Source: Bradyrhizobium sp. 199 | Lineage (GTDB): Bacteria; Pseudomonadota; Alphaproteobacteria; Rhizobiales; Xanthobacteraceae | Assembly: GCF_023073355.1 (NCBI RefSeq) | Contig: NZ_JADPJI010000006.1 | Span: 372,001-436,000, forward strand | Length of the DNA: 64,000 bases | Direction: 5' to 3' | Part shown: one piece after another, positions 26,059 to 34,888 of the stretch | How positions within the stretch are numbered: the first letter of the stretch is position 1 | How the letters are laid out: the number at the start of each line of letters is the position of its first letter | The notes under the pieces: generated by a model | What the model was told of the DNA's origin: nothing | What the model saw: only the letters and a program-made list of their open reading frames with translations | Databases searched by the model: none | Position numbers and translations under genes: made by a program

Positions 26059-26946
26059 GTGGATTGGGAACTCTGCAAGATCTTCGTCGCAGTGGCGGAT
26101 ACCGGCAGCTTTACCGCCGCGGCGCGGCGGCTGCACGCCAGCCATCCGACCGTCAGCCGCAAGATCGCGGCGCTGGAGGCGCAGCTCGGCACCAAGCTGC
26201 TGGCCCGCGCTGCCGACGGCTTCGTACTCACTGCCGATGGCCGTACTTTGCGTGAGCACGCCGAGGCGATGGCGGCTGCCGCGCTCCGCGCCGAGGCGGC
26301 CGTCGGCGCCGGCGGGCGCAAGGCGCGCGGCACGGTCAAGCTGTCGATCGGGGCAACGCTGGCCTCGCACTGGCTGATGCCCCGACTGCAAGCCTTTCTG
26401 AGCGCGCATGATCACATCCGGCTCGAGATCATCACCCATCCATTTCCGGCCAGCGTGCGGCGCCGGGAAGCCGATGTCGTGCTGCGGCCGCTCGACAGCG
26501 GCGAGGAAAACCTGGTCGGCCGCAAGATCGGCCGTCTCGGCACCGGCTTCTATGCCTCGCGCGACTATGCTGCGAGCCGGTCCCTGCCGGAGCGCAGCGC
26601 CGAGTGGAAGGGGCACAGCGTGATCGGCTTTGCCGACCAGGGTTCCAACGCACAGCTGGCGCGCTGGAGCGATGCGATCACGCGCCAGGGCACGATCGTG
26701 ATGCGCTGCTCGTCGCAGGGGGACATGCTGGCGGCGGTCCGCGCGGGGATCGGAATTTCCACGCTGTCGTGCTTCGTCGCGGAGAGCTATTCCGACCTCG
26801 TGCGCGTCGCTCCGCAGAAGCTCGCCAGCGTGGCCGACCTGTGGCTGCTAGCCCATCCGGACCTCGTCGAGCTCCCTGCGGTGCGAGCCGTGATCGACTT
26901 CGTGGCTGGATGCGCCCGCGCCGATCGCGAGCGGCTGCGCGGCTAG
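26059..26946 (+). CDS. LysR-family transcriptional regulator
   Basis: A 295-residue LTTR. The N-terminal winged helix-turn-helix is WELCKIFVAVADTGSFTAAARRLHASHPTVSRKIAALE (about 3-41). A linker helix and a periplasmic-binding-protein-like effector domain from about residue 90 (GTVKLSIGATLASHWL) follow. It starts with GTG 26059, close to two palindromes. It is divergent from the nitronate monooxygenase operon, the classic LysR arrangement, so it probably senses that operon's substrate. Its stop codon overlaps the stop of the convergent glycosylase (shared CTAG). Confidence 0.9.
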   Translation: MDWELCKIFVAVADTGSFTAAARRLHASHPTVSRKIAALEAQLGTKLLARAADGFVLTADGRTLREHAEAMAAAALRAEAAVGAGGRKARGTVKLSIGATLASHWLMPRLQAFLSAHDHIRLEIITHPFPASVRRREADVVLRPLDSGEENLVGRKIGRLGTGFYASRDYAASRSLPERSAEWKGHSVIGFADQGSNAQLARWSDAITRQGTIVMRCSSQGDMLAAVRAGIGISTLSCFVAESYSDLVRVAPQKLASVADLWLLAHPDLVELPAVRAVIDFVAGCARADRERLRG

Positions 26947-27596
26947 TTCGCTCCGGTGAGCACGCCCTCGCGCTTCTTCACCGCGCGATAATAGCTCCAC
27001 CACAAATGCGCCGCCGCGCCGCGCAGCGGACGCCAGGGTTCGGCGAGCGGCGCCATCTGCTTCTCCGTCGGCCGCGCCTGAAGGCCGAGGCCAATCTTGA
27101 TGCCCTCCTGCACGGCGAGGTCGCCGGCCGGCCAGGCATCGCCATGGCCGAGGCAAAACAGCAGATAGACGTCGGCGGTCCAGGGGCCGATGCCGGGCAG
27201 CGCGATCAGCGTGTGATGCGCGGCGTCGGCATCTTCCTCGGCGAGCACGTCGAGGTTCAGCCGCTGCGCGCCGATCTCGCGCGCGAGATGCTTCAGCGTC
27301 TTGATCTTGGCGGCCGAGAGCCCGAGCCGCCCCAGCCGATCGGCCCGGGCGCGGCGCACCGCCTCATGATCGAACGGGTCGAACGCTGCAGACAGCCGCC
27401 CCCAGATCGCGGCCGCGCTCGCGGTCGAGAGCTGCTGCCCGCAGACGATGTGGGCAAGGCCCGCAAAACCCGGCTCGCGCCGCCGCAGCGCCGGCATGCC
27501 CGCGATCTTGAGCACCGGTTTCAGGCGCGAGTCGCGCTTGATCAGCGCGTGGACGGCCTCTTCGAGGTCGGACTGGGTTTCGAGGTGAATGGTCAT
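26943..27596 (-). CDS. DNA-3-methyladenine glycosylase, AlkA-like (HhH-GPD)
   Basis: A 217-residue base-excision DNA glycosylase of the HhH-GPD superfamily, removing alkylated bases. The helix-hairpin-helix is LPGIGPWTADVYLLF (133-147), and the catalytic Asp159 lies in AWPAGDLAV. The entry motif AHIVCGQQLSTASAAAIWGRL matches AlkA-type enzymes, including CGQQ. There is no iron-sulfur cluster motif, so it is not endonuclease III. It lacks the N-terminal beta domain of E. coli AlkA, as is usual for shorter bacterial forms. Convergent with LysR, with a four-base overlap at the stops. Confidence 0.88.
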   Translation of the reverse strand: MTIHLETQSDLEEAVHALIKRDSRLKPVLKIAGMPALRRREPGFAGLAHIVCGQQLSTASAAAIWGRLSAAFDPFDHEAVRRARADRLGRLGLSAAKIKTLKHLAREIGAQRLNLDVLAEEDADAAHHTLIALPGIGPWTADVYLLFCLGHGDAWPAGDLAVQEGIKIGLGLQARPTEKQMAPLAEPWRPLRGAAAHLWWSYYRAVKKREGVLTGAN

Positions 27597-27609
27597 GATG
27601 CATCAAACT

Positions 27610-27759
27610 CGTCATGCGCGGGCTTGACCCGGTACCGAATATTCTACTCCGTCATTCCGGGGCGATGCGAAGCATCGAACCCGGAATCTCGAGATTCCGG
27701 GTTCGGTCCTGCCGACCGCCCCGGAATGACAGCCGTGGTGGTCAAGCCCGGCCATGACG
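27610..27759. repeat. Nested palindromic repeat upstream of gluQ
   Basis: Three nested inverted repeats: outer 20-base arms 27610-27629 and 27740-27759 (18 of 20 paired); middle 14-base arms GTCATTCCGGGGCG (27651-27664) and its complement ending at 27730; and an inner perfect 28-base palindrome at 27677-27704 centred on TCTCGAGA. The right arm ends 14 bases before the gluQ start codon. Dispersed Bradyrhizobium-type repeat; related GTCATTCCGGG units lie at 30964 and 55885. Confidence 0.85.
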
Positions 27760-27773
27760 AGTTCTTTCGCATC

Positions 27774-28646
27774 ATGCCACCTGTTTTCCGATTCGCCCCC
27801 AGCCCGAACGGCTACCTGCATCTCGGCCATGCCTATTCGGCGCTGCTGAATTTCGAGCGGGCGCGCGAGACCGGCGGGCGGCTGTTGCTGCGGATCGAGG
27901 ACATCGACGCGACGCGCTGCCGGCCGGAATTCGAGGCGGCGATCTACGAGGATCTCGTCTGGCTCGGGATCGACTGGGAGAGACCGGTGCGGCGGCAGTC
28001 GGAGCACCTCGCCGATTATCGCGCCGCGCTGGAGAGGCTGTCGGCGCTTGGCCTCGTCTATCCCGCGTTCGAAAGCCGTGCCGAGATCGCAAAGCTCGTT
28101 GCCATACGTGAGGCGGATGGCCCGTGGCCGCATGATCCCGACGGCGCGCCGCTCTATCCCGGCGAATCCAAATCGCTACCCGCCGACGAGCGGTCGCGGT
28201 TGATCGCGTCAGGCGTGCCTTACGCGCTGCGGCTCGACATGGCGGCCGCCTGTCAGCGCGCCGCCGGGGGGCTGACGTGGAGCGAGCTCGGGGAGGGCCT
28301 CGACGGCGCACGCGGCATCGTCCCGGCACGCCCCGAGGCGTGGGGCGACGTGATTCTGGCCCGCAAGGAGACACCGACCAGCTACCATCTGTCTGTTGTC
28401 GTCGATGACGCGCTCCAGGGCGTCGGCGAGATCGTGCGCGGCCAAGACCTGTTCCACGCCACTTCAGTGCACCGCCTGCTCCAGGTCCTGCTCGGCCTGC
28501 CCGAACCCGCCTACCGCCATCACCGGCTGGTTTGCGACGCCGAGGGGCGGAAGCTGTCGAAATCGAGCGGCTCGACCGGTCTGCGCGAATTGCGCGCGGC
28601 CGGCATTATGCCTGCCGGCATCCGTCAGCTGGTGGGATTAGGTTAA
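27774..28646 (+). CDS. gluQ: Glutamyl-Q tRNA(Asp) synthetase
   Basis: A 290-residue paralogue of the catalytic domain of glutamyl-tRNA synthetase. It attaches glutamate to queuosine at the wobble position of tRNA(Asp) and lacks an anticodon-binding domain, which the short length confirms. Class I signature HLGH at 16-19 (FAPSPNGYLHLGHAYSA) and KLSKS at 260-264. The substrate loops RIEDIDATRC and SYHLSVVVDDALQGVGEIVRGQDL are well kept. The start at ATG 27774 aligns with the family N-terminus; the frame stays open far upstream through the repeat and the antisense of the glycosylase gene, which is not coding. Confidence 0.93.
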   Translation: MPPVFRFAPSPNGYLHLGHAYSALLNFERARETGGRLLLRIEDIDATRCRPEFEAAIYEDLVWLGIDWERPVRRQSEHLADYRAALERLSALGLVYPAFESRAEIAKLVAIREADGPWPHDPDGAPLYPGESKSLPADERSRLIASGVPYALRLDMAAACQRAAGGLTWSELGEGLDGARGIVPARPEAWGDVILARKETPTSYHLSVVVDDALQGVGEIVRGQDLFHATSVHRLLQVLLGLPEPAYRHHRLVCDAEGRKLSKSSGSTGLRELRAAGIMPAGIRQLVGLG

Positions 28647-28749
28647 GTTTCTCTGGGGGTTAGCCAAACGCCGCCGTGACTCCGGGTGTTCCGCCGTGCC
28701 ATGCTCGCCTGACGGCCCGGGGTTCGAAGGGATACTTCGAAGGGGAGTT

Positions 28750-30006
28750 ATGGCGGCGAAAACGCGCGCAGCGCGCACTACGCGAACGTCCAAGCGAGTG
28801 GTTCGGAAGCGGTCCGGGCCGACCGCCAGGTTGCCCAGGCGCAGCACCAAGGCGGTCACGCCTGATGTGGTCCAGGCCGCGCTTGCTGCCTTTGCCCATG
28901 AGGTCCGCACCCCCCTGACCGGCATTCTGGCGATCAGCGACCTGCTCGCGACCTCCGATCTCGGCGAACGGGAACGGCGCTGGGCCGACACCATCAAGGC
29001 CGGTGCCGAGCATCTGGCGAGCCTTGCCACGCTGTTCGTGGACGCTGCGAGAACGGGGCAGGGCGGCAGCGCGCTGCGGCAGGACCTGTTCGACCTGCGA
29101 ACGCTTGCCCGCAATGCCGGCGATTCGCTGGCCGGCCGGGCCGCGGCCAAGGGGCTGAAAGCCGAGGTGGCAATCTCCGAAAGGCTGCCGGGGCTGGTGG
29201 TCGGCGATCCCGTCCGCCTGCGTGCCGCGCTCGAGAACCTGATCGACAATGCCGTGAAATTCACTGATCAGGGCGGCGTGGCGCTTGCGGTCGAGCCGTG
29301 GCGTCCCGTCAACGGCAAAGTCAAAGCCAAAGGCAGGGTCGGCATTGCTTTCGCGGTGTCGGACAGCGGCATCGGCCTGACCATGGCCGAGATCAAGCGG
29401 CTGTTCCGCCCGTTCACCCAGGCCAACGTCACCATTGCCTCGCGCTTCGGCGGCGCCGGCCTCGGCCTATCCTCGGTAAAGCAGCTGGCACGCGCGATGG
29501 GTGGCGACATCACCGTCGCACCGCGCCGCGGCGGCGGCGCCACCTTCACGCTGACGGTGTCGGTCGATGCCGCAGAACCTCGCAAATCCGGCAAGACGAA
29601 GGGCCAAGCGGACGCAGATGCGGTCGCGGCGCTGCGTGTCCTTAGCGTCGAGGACAATCCGTTCGGTCGTGTCGTGCTCAACACCATTTTGACCGAGCTC
29701 GGCCATCATGCCGAGTTCATCGGGCGCGGCGAGGACGCCGTGAAGCGGCTGGAGCAGGGCGCATTCGACGCGGTGCTGATGGACATGGTGCTGCCGGGGA
29801 TCGACGGCGTCGAAGCCATCCGGCGGATCCGCGCGATGCCGGCACCGCTGGCTCAGATCCCCATCATCGGAGTTTCCGGGCGGGGCGAGGACGAGGCGGC
29901 CTCGCGCGAGGCCGGCGCCGACGCCTTCCTGGTCAAGCCTGTGTCTCCGCGGGCGCTAGCGACTGCGCTGCTTGAAGCGACACGCCGTGAGGAAGCCGCG
30001 ACTTGA
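28750..30006 (+). CDS. Soluble hybrid histidine kinase (HisKA-HATPase-REC)
   Basis: A 418-residue kinase with no transmembrane segment and no sensor domain. A 35-residue, strongly basic N-terminus leads straight into the dimerisation helix with phospho-acceptor His50 (AFAHEVRTPLTGI). The ATPase domain has the N-box LENLIDNAVKFT, G1 VSDSGIGLT and G2 FGGAGLGLSSV. A receiver domain follows a Lys-rich linker, with phospho-acceptor near Asp345 (VLMDMVLPGIDG) and the conserved KP in FLVKPVSP. Input must come through protein partners. ATG 28750 has an AGGGGAG site. The last 74 bases overlap the convergent YihY gene. No cognate response regulator is adjacent; CpdR lies 14 kb away. Confidence 0.88.
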   Translation: MAAKTRAARTTRTSKRVVRKRSGPTARLPRRSTKAVTPDVVQAALAAFAHEVRTPLTGILAISDLLATSDLGERERRWADTIKAGAEHLASLATLFVDAARTGQGGSALRQDLFDLRTLARNAGDSLAGRAAAKGLKAEVAISERLPGLVVGDPVRLRAALENLIDNAVKFTDQGGVALAVEPWRPVNGKVKAKGRVGIAFAVSDSGIGLTMAEIKRLFRPFTQANVTIASRFGGAGLGLSSVKQLARAMGGDITVAPRRGGGATFTLTVSVDAAEPRKSGKTKGQADADAVAALRVLSVEDNPFGRVVLNTILTELGHHAEFIGRGEDAVKRLEQGAFDAVLMDMVLPGIDGVEAIRRIRAMPAPLAQIPIIGVSGRGEDEAASREAGADAFLVKPVSPRALATALLEATRREEAAT

Positions 30007-30826
30007 TGATCGCGGCGTTGAGCTCGCCGCCGTAAACGAAGATCGCGGCGATGAAGTACAGAAACACCAGCGCGATGATCACCGAGGCGAGCCCCGCATA
30101 CATCGTCACGTAGTTGTTGGCGAAGCGGGCCAGATATTGTCCGAACACGACGCTGGAGATCAGCGAGGCCACGATGGTGAAGACGATGCCGGGCAGGATC
30201 TGGACGAAGCTGCGCCGTCCCGCCGGCAGCCAGGCGTGCAGGATGATCAGCGCCACCACCAGCGCACTGATGGTGATGCCGTAGCGCAGCCAGGTGAGGA
30301 TGCTCTCGTTCGATTCGACGAACAGCGGGATATGGCGCCGTGCCGCTTCGATCAGGAGCGGGCCGAGCACGATCAGGAACGCCATGGCGAGCGCGGTGAA
30401 AGCAGCGATCAGTGTGTAGAGGATCGATTCCAGTCGCAGCCAGTACCAACGCCGCATCTCCACCACCGCATAGGCGCGGTTGAGGGCGACCCGGAGCGCC
30501 TCGACGCCGTTGGAGGCGAAATAGACCGACAGCGCCGCGCCGATGGTGAGAATGCCGGTGCGGGTCGTGGTCAGCACGTCGTGGACCTCGCCCGAAATCG
30601 AATCGGCGACCTGCTTGGGCCAGATCTGCAGCATCAGGCTGGCGGCCTGGTCGGCGAGGTCCTTGGAGCCGAAGAAGCCGGCAAGCGAGGTGAGCACGAT
30701 CAGGAACGGGAACAGCGCCATCAGCGTCGACAGGGCGATGTGGCTCGCGATCGCCCAGCCGTCATCGGCCAGGAACGTGTAGAACGCATCTTCCAAGACG
30801 CAGTAGATGTAACGGACGGCTTTCAC
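29933..30826 (-). CDS. YihY/BrkB-family inner-membrane protein
   Basis: A 297-residue membrane protein with six or seven predicted helices, of the YihY (formerly RNase BN/BrkB) family, whose molecular function is uncertain. Signature regions include ASHIALSTLMALFPFLIVLTSLAGFFG near the N-terminus, LILHAWLPAGRRSFVQILPG, and a late VYGGELNAAI. The start is GTG at 30826. Its 3' end overlaps the kinase gene by 74 bases on the opposite strand, an unusually long convergent overlap for this window. Confidence 0.85.
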   Translation of the reverse strand: MKAVRYIYCVLEDAFYTFLADDGWAIASHIALSTLMALFPFLIVLTSLAGFFGSKDLADQAASLMLQIWPKQVADSISGEVHDVLTTTRTGILTIGAALSVYFASNGVEALRVALNRAYAVVEMRRWYWLRLESILYTLIAAFTALAMAFLIVLGPLLIEAARRHIPLFVESNESILTWLRYGITISALVVALIILHAWLPAGRRSFVQILPGIVFTIVASLISSVVFGQYLARFANNYVTMYAGLASVIIALVFLYFIAAIFVYGGELNAAIIKSRLPHGVSLQAAQSLAPAETQA

Positions 30827-30963
30827 GGGGCACCTACACTGCTGCTCTCTCCCCCTGCGCGCAGGGAGAGATCGAGAGAACAGGCAATGGGCGCAAATCG
30901 GAAATCATCGCGACTACCATCTGATATTATTGGCCCAAAAGCCAGTTCGCGAAGCACCCCGTT

Positions 30964-31063
30964 GTCATTCCGGGCGCGCAGCGCGAGCCCGGAATCCGTT
31001 TCGCCGCAGGACAGATGGCCCGACGAATTCCAAGATCGATGCTTCGCATCGCCCCGGAATGAC
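30964..31063. repeat. Inverted repeat element (GTCATTCCGGG type)
   Basis: Complementary arms GTCATTCCGGG (30964-30974) and CCCGGAATGAC (31053-31063), with internal smaller hairpins such as GCGATGCTTCGCATCGC-like bases near 31040-31052. A separate palindrome, CTCTCCCCCTGCGCGCAGGGAGAG-like, lies at 30845-30868. Non-coding spacer between yihY and the small HIG1-like gene. Confidence 0.75.
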
Positions 31064-31120
31064 GCCGGACGCTCTCGCGGCACCATAGCGGACCGGCGCG
31101 CACGGTGTTATCACCCCCCA

Positions 31121-31315
31121 ATGGCATCTATCCTGAGTACTTTCATCCTGCCGATTGCGGTCGGCGCCGTGGCGTTGGTGCTGCTGCTCGGTCTGATCAA
31201 TATGATGCGCGGCGGCTCGCCCAACACCTCGCAAAAGCTGATGCGCTGGCGCGTGCTGCTTCAATTCGTGGCGATCGTCATCGCGATGGCTGCGGTCTGG
31301 GCGATGGGGCGCTAA
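31121..31315 (+). CDS. Twin-transmembrane-helix small protein (HIG1-domain-like)
   Basis: A 64-residue inner-membrane protein with two helices, one at residues 6-27 (STFILPIAVGAVALVLLLGLI) and one at about 45-62 (LLQFVAIVIAMAAVWAMG). The intervening basic loop reads RGGSPNTSQKLMRWRV. This matches the HIG1/hypoxia-induced family, widespread in alphaproteobacteria and related to mitochondrial respiratory supercomplex factors. The stop codon directly abuts the ATG of the adenosyltransferase gene, so the two are co-transcribed, as is common in Bradyrhizobium. Confidence 0.8.
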   Translation: MASILSTFILPIAVGAVALVLLLGLINMMRGGSPNTSQKLMRWRVLLQFVAIVIAMAAVWAMGR

Positions 31316-31888
31316 ATGGTCACGTTGAACCGCATCTACACGAAGACCGGGGACGATGGCACGACGGCGCTCGGAACCGGTGAGCGGCGTCCGAAATACG
31401 ATCTGCGCATCGAAGCCTATGGCACCGTCGACGAGACCAACGCCGCGATCGGCGTCGTCCGGCTCCATGCCGGCGACATGCCCGAGCTCGACGCGATGCT
31501 CGGCCGCATCCAGAACGATCTGTTCGATCTTGGCGCCGACCTTGCGGTGCCCGCGCGTGAAGGCAAGGCGGAGCGGCTGCGGGTGGTGGTGAGCCAGGTC
31601 GAGCGGATCGAGCGCGACATCGACGCGCTCAACGACAAGCTCGCACCGCTGACTTCCTTCGTGCTGCCGGGCGGCACGCCGGCCGCAGCCCATCTCCACG
31701 TTGCGCGTACGATATGCCGCAGGGCGGAACGCGTGATGGTGGAACTGGCGGCCAGGCCCGACGAGCCGGTCAGCGCAGCTGGCATCCAATATATGAATCG
31801 CCTGTCAGACTTTCTGTTCGTGGCCAGCCGAGCCGCCAACGGCAATGGTGCCGGCGACGTGCTCTGGGTTCCGGGCCAGAACCGCTGA
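31316..31888 (+). CDS. Cob(I)alamin adenosyltransferase, PduO type
   Basis: A 190-residue enzyme that transfers the adenosyl group of ATP to cob(I)alamin, making coenzyme B12. PduO hallmarks: N-terminal IYTKTGDDGTTALGTGER (ATP-binding loop), VDETNAAIGVVR, the central VLPGGTPAAAHLHVARTICRRAER with the conserved Arg cluster, and the C-terminal NRLSDFLFVASR. Length and motif order are normal. It follows the twin-helix gene with no gap and precedes etfB by 126 bases. Adenosylcobalamin would serve methylmalonyl-CoA mutase and ribonucleotide reductase elsewhere in the genome. Confidence 0.93.
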   Translation: MVTLNRIYTKTGDDGTTALGTGERRPKYDLRIEAYGTVDETNAAIGVVRLHAGDMPELDAMLGRIQNDLFDLGADLAVPAREGKAERLRVVVSQVERIERDIDALNDKLAPLTSFVLPGGTPAAAHLHVARTICRRAERVMVELAARPDEPVSAAGIQYMNRLSDFLFVASRAANGNGAGDVLWVPGQNR

Positions 31889-32014
31889 CCGATCGAGCCG
31901 CCGCATTTCAGGAGGCCAAAATTAGGCCCGTTCGCGCGTTGACCGGGGCAGATCAGGCCTTTAGGTTCCGCGCCAGTTGATAACCCCCTTCCCAAATTGA
32001 GTGAAAGAGGATCG

Positions 32015-32764
32015 ATGAAGGTCTTAGTGCCGGTAAAGCGGGTGGTCGATTACAACGTCAAGGTCCGCGTCAAGGGCGATGGATCGGGCGTTGAACTCGC
32101 CAATGTCAAGATGTCGATGAACCCCTTCGACGAAATCGCGGTCGAGGAAGCGCTGCGCCTGAAGGAAGCCGGCAAGGCCACCGAGGTCGTGGTGGTTTCC
32201 ATTGGACCGGCGCAGGCGTCGGAGACGATCCGCACGGGTCTTGCGATGGGCGCCGACCGTGGCATCCTGGTGAAGGCGGAGGGCAGCGTCGAGCCGCTCG
32301 CGGTGGCCAAGATCCTGAAGAAGATCGCAGAAGAAGAGCAGCCGGGCCTGATCATTCTCGGCAAGCAGGCGATCGACGATGACAGCAACCAGACCGGCCA
32401 AATGCTGGCTGCGCTGCTCGGCTGGTCGCAGGCGACGTTTGCCTCGAAGCTCGAGGTCGAAGGTTCTGACTTCAAGGTCACCCGCGAAGTCGACGGCGGT
32501 TTGCAGACCGTGAAGCTGAAGGGACCGGCGATCGTCACCACCGACCTTCGTCTCAACGAGCCGCGCTACGCCTCGCTGCCCAACATCATGAAGGCGAAGA
32601 AAAAGCCGATCGCGGACAAGACCGTTGCCGACTATGGCGTCGACGTCGCTCCGCGTCTCGAGGTCGTCAAGACGACGGAGCCGCCCGGCCGCCAGGCGGG
32701 GGTCAAGGTCAAGGACGTCGCCGAGCTGGTGTCGAAACTCAAGAACGAAGCCGGGGTGCTCTGA
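32015..32764 (+). CDS. etfB: Electron transfer flavoprotein beta subunit
   Basis: A 249-residue ETF small subunit, which binds AMP and passes electrons from acyl-CoA and other dehydrogenases to ETF-quinone oxidoreductase. Signature [23 protein letters not shown] at the start, [18 protein letters not shown], and the ETF-beta signature [38 protein letters not shown]-style region (about 155-192, recognition loop included). ATG 32015 gives the standard N-terminus [10 protein letters not shown]. Its stop overlaps the etfA start (TGATG). Confidence 0.95.
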   Translation: MKVLVPVKRVVDYNVKVRVKGDGSGVELANVKMSMNPFDEIAVEEALRLKEAGKATEVVVVSIGPAQASETIRTGLAMGADRGILVKAEGSVEPLAVAKILKKIAEEEQPGLIILGKQAIDDDSNQTGQMLAALLGWSQATFASKLEVEGSDFKVTREVDGGLQTVKLKGPAIVTTDLRLNEPRYASLPNIMKAKKKPIADKTVADYGVDVAPRLEVVKTTEPPGRQAGVKVKDVAELVSKLKNEAGVL

Positions 32765-33708
32765 TGACGACGCTTCTGATTGCCGAACACGACAATGCGT
32801 CGCTCAAGGATGCGACCAACAAGGCTCTGACTGCGGCTGCCGCGCTCGGCGCGGATGTCGAGGTGCTGGTCGCCGGCCAGAACGCCAAGGCCGCGGCGGA
32901 CGCCGCCGCCAAGCTTGCGGGCGTGAAGAAGGTGCTGCTCGCCGACGGCGACCTCTACGCGCACGATCTTGCCGAGCCGCTGGCCGCGCTGATCGTCTCG
33001 CTGGCTTCCGGCTATGACGCGATCGTCGCGCCCGCGACCTCGCGCTTCAAGAACGTGATGCCGCGTGTCGCAGCCCTGCTCGACGTCATGCAGGTCTCGG
33101 AGATCATCAAGGTGGTCGCCCCCGACACCTATGAGCGCCCGATCTATGCCGGCAACGCCATCCAGACCGTGAAGTCGAAGGACGCCAAGAAGGTTATCAC
33201 GGTGCGCACCTCCACCTTCGCTGCGGCGGGTGAAGGCGGCAGCGCGTCGGTTGAGAGCGTCGCGGCGGCCGCCGATCCGGGCCTGTCGTCCTTTGTCGGC
33301 GAGGAGGTCGCCAAGAGCGACCGTCCCGAGCTGACCTCGGCGAAGATCATCGTCTCCGGTGGCCGCGCCATGCAGAGCCGCGAGAATTTCGCCAAGTACA
33401 TCGAGCCGCTCGCGGACAAGCTGGGCGCCGGTGTCGGCGCCTCGCGTGCGGCGGTCGACGCCGGCTATGCGCCCAACGACTGGCAGGTCGGCCAGACCGG
33501 CAAGGTCGTGGCCCCCGAGCTCTATGTCGCCGTCGGCATTTCCGGCGCCATCCAGCACCTGGCCGGCATGAAGGACTCCAAGGTGATCGTCGCGATCAAC
33601 AAGGACGAGGACGCGCCGATCTTCCAGGTCGCCGATTACGGCCTGGTCGCCGATCTCTACCAGGCGGTTCCCGAGCTGACGACCGAACTCGGCAAGCTCG
33701 GCAAGTAA
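32764..33708 (+). CDS. etfA: Electron transfer flavoprotein alpha subunit
   Basis: A 314-residue FAD-binding ETF large subunit, partner of the gene at 32015. The C-terminal FAD domain shows the signature [41 protein letters not shown], read in parts as the family's [19 protein letters not shown] motif. RGMQSREN-like [11 protein letters not shown] and SRAAVDAGY are also present. A one-base overlap with etfB and a strong terminator at 33718 define the 3' end of the transcript. Hbd follows as a separate unit and uses the same beta-oxidation electron chain. Confidence 0.95.
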   Translation: MTTLLIAEHDNASLKDATNKALTAAAALGADVEVLVAGQNAKAAADAAAKLAGVKKVLLADGDLYAHDLAEPLAALIVSLASGYDAIVAPATSRFKNVMPRVAALLDVMQVSEIIKVVAPDTYERPIYAGNAIQTVKSKDAKKVITVRTSTFAAAGEGGSASVESVAAAADPGLSSFVGEEVAKSDRPELTSAKIIVSGGRAMQSRENFAKYIEPLADKLGAGVGASRAAVDAGYAPNDWQVGQTGKVVAPELYVAVGISGAIQHLAGMKDSKVIVAINKDEDAPIFQVADYGLVADLYQAVPELTTELGKLGK

Positions 33709-33717
33709 AACAGCCAA

Positions 33718-33757
33718 AACACCGGCCGGAGCTATAAACTCCGGCCGGTGTTTCATT
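33718..33757 (+). terminator. Intrinsic terminator after etfBA
   Basis: Perfect 14-bp stem AACACCGGCCGGAG / CTCCGGCCGGTGTT with a seven-base loop CTATAAA, followed by a T-rich stretch (CATTT), starting 10 bases after the etfA stop codon. Confidence 0.88.
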
Positions 33758-33899
33758 TCTGAGGCGTTTTCTTTGGCGTGGGGCACGCCTTCGAAGCGAT
33801 CCAATCTAGGTTTCGAGGCCGGGTTCTGATTAAATCGGACCTCCCGGCTCAGGGGGATAGCAGGCGCGGTTAGCAGCGCGCCCTTCGGTGGATGACAAG

Positions 33900-34781
33900 A
33901 TGGCGGCAGTGATCAAGAAGGTCGGCGTGATCGGCGCGGGTCAGATGGGCAGCGGCATCGCGCACGTTGCGGCGCTGGCCGGCTTCGACGTGGTGCTCAA
34001 CGACATCTCGGCCGACCGCCTCAAGTCGGGGATGGCCACCATCAACGGCAATCTGGCCCGGCAGGTCTCCAAGAAGGCCGTGTCCGAAGACGACAAAGCC
34101 AAGGCGATGGCGCGCATCACGGCCGCCGAAAAGCTCGACGATCTCGCCGATTGCGACCTCGTGATCGAGACCGCGGTCGAGAAGGAAGAGGTCAAGCGCA
34201 AGATTTTCCACGAGCTCTGCGCGGTGTTGAAGCCGGAGGCGATCGTCGCCTCCGATACCTCCTCGATCTCGATCACGCGGCTCGCCGCCGCTACCGACCG
34301 CCCCGAGCGCTTCATCGGCATTCACTTCATGAATCCGGTGCCGCTGATGGAACTGGTCGAGTTGATCCGCGGCATTGCCACCGACGATTCGACCTTCGAG
34401 GCATCCAAGGAATTCGTCGGCAAGCTCGGCAAGCAGATCGCGGTCTCCGAGGATTTCCCGGCCTTCATCGTCAACCGCATTTTGCTGCCGATGATCAACG
34501 AGGCGATCTACACGCTGTATGAAGGCGTCGGCAATGTCGAGGCGATCGACGCGGCGATGAAGCTCGGGGCGCACCATCCGATGGGTCCGCTCGAGCTTGC
34601 CGATTTCATCGGCCTCGATACCTGCCTCTCCATCATGCAGGTGCTGCACGAAGGCCTGGCCGATTCCAAGTACCGTCCCTGCCCGCTGCTGGTGAAATAT
34701 GTCGAGGCCGGCTGGCTCGGCCGCAAGACCCAGCGCGGCTTCTACGACTACCGCGGCGCCAAGCCGGTTCCGACGCGCTAA
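33900..34781 (+). CDS. hbd: 3-hydroxybutyryl-CoA dehydrogenase
   Basis: A 293-residue NAD(P)-dependent dehydrogenase interconverting 3-hydroxyacyl-CoA and acetoacetyl-CoA. The Rossmann fingerprint is VGVIGAGQMGSGIAHVAAL, followed by the family motifs DLVIETAVEKEEVKRKIF, SDTSSISITRLA, the HCDH signature around HFMNPVPLMELVELI, and VNRILLPMINEAIYTLYEG. ATG 33900 gives the usual MAAVIKKVGVIGAG start; a GTG four codons upstream is an alternative. It lies 190 bases downstream of etfA behind a terminator, so it has its own promoter, but it acts with ETF in fatty acid or PHB metabolism. Confidence 0.93.
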   Translation: MAAVIKKVGVIGAGQMGSGIAHVAALAGFDVVLNDISADRLKSGMATINGNLARQVSKKAVSEDDKAKAMARITAAEKLDDLADCDLVIETAVEKEEVKRKIFHELCAVLKPEAIVASDTSSISITRLAAATDRPERFIGIHFMNPVPLMELVELIRGIATDDSTFEASKEFVGKLGKQIAVSEDFPAFIVNRILLPMINEAIYTLYEGVGNVEAIDAAMKLGAHHPMGPLELADFIGLDTCLSIMQVLHEGLADSKYRPCPLLVKYVEAGWLGRKTQRGFYDYRGAKPVPTR

Positions 34782-34787
34782 GGCGGC

Positions 34788-34888
34788 GGTGCCGCAGGGG
34801 GGCAAAGCCAAGCGTGCCCACCGCTTCATTCCAATATGTAGACAGATGTTGGGCGCGGTCAGGTGCGGCTTTGCCACCCTGCGGCACC
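34788..34888. repeat. Long inverted repeat after hbd
   Basis: Two 22-base arms (34788-34809 and 34867-34888) are complementary at 21 of 22 positions (GGTGCCGCAG... / ...CTGCGGCACC). The sequence motif GCAAAGCCAAGCGTGCCCACC is related to the repeat at 57781-57869. It fills most of the hbd-yjfB spacer and could end the hbd transcript, though no T-run follows. Confidence 0.75.

Noticed and set aside
26604-28646. A single 680-residue protein ending in GluQ
   Set aside because: The N-terminal 390 codons run antisense to the AlkA-like gene and through the nested palindrome; GluQ motifs start at 27774 with the family's own N-terminus.
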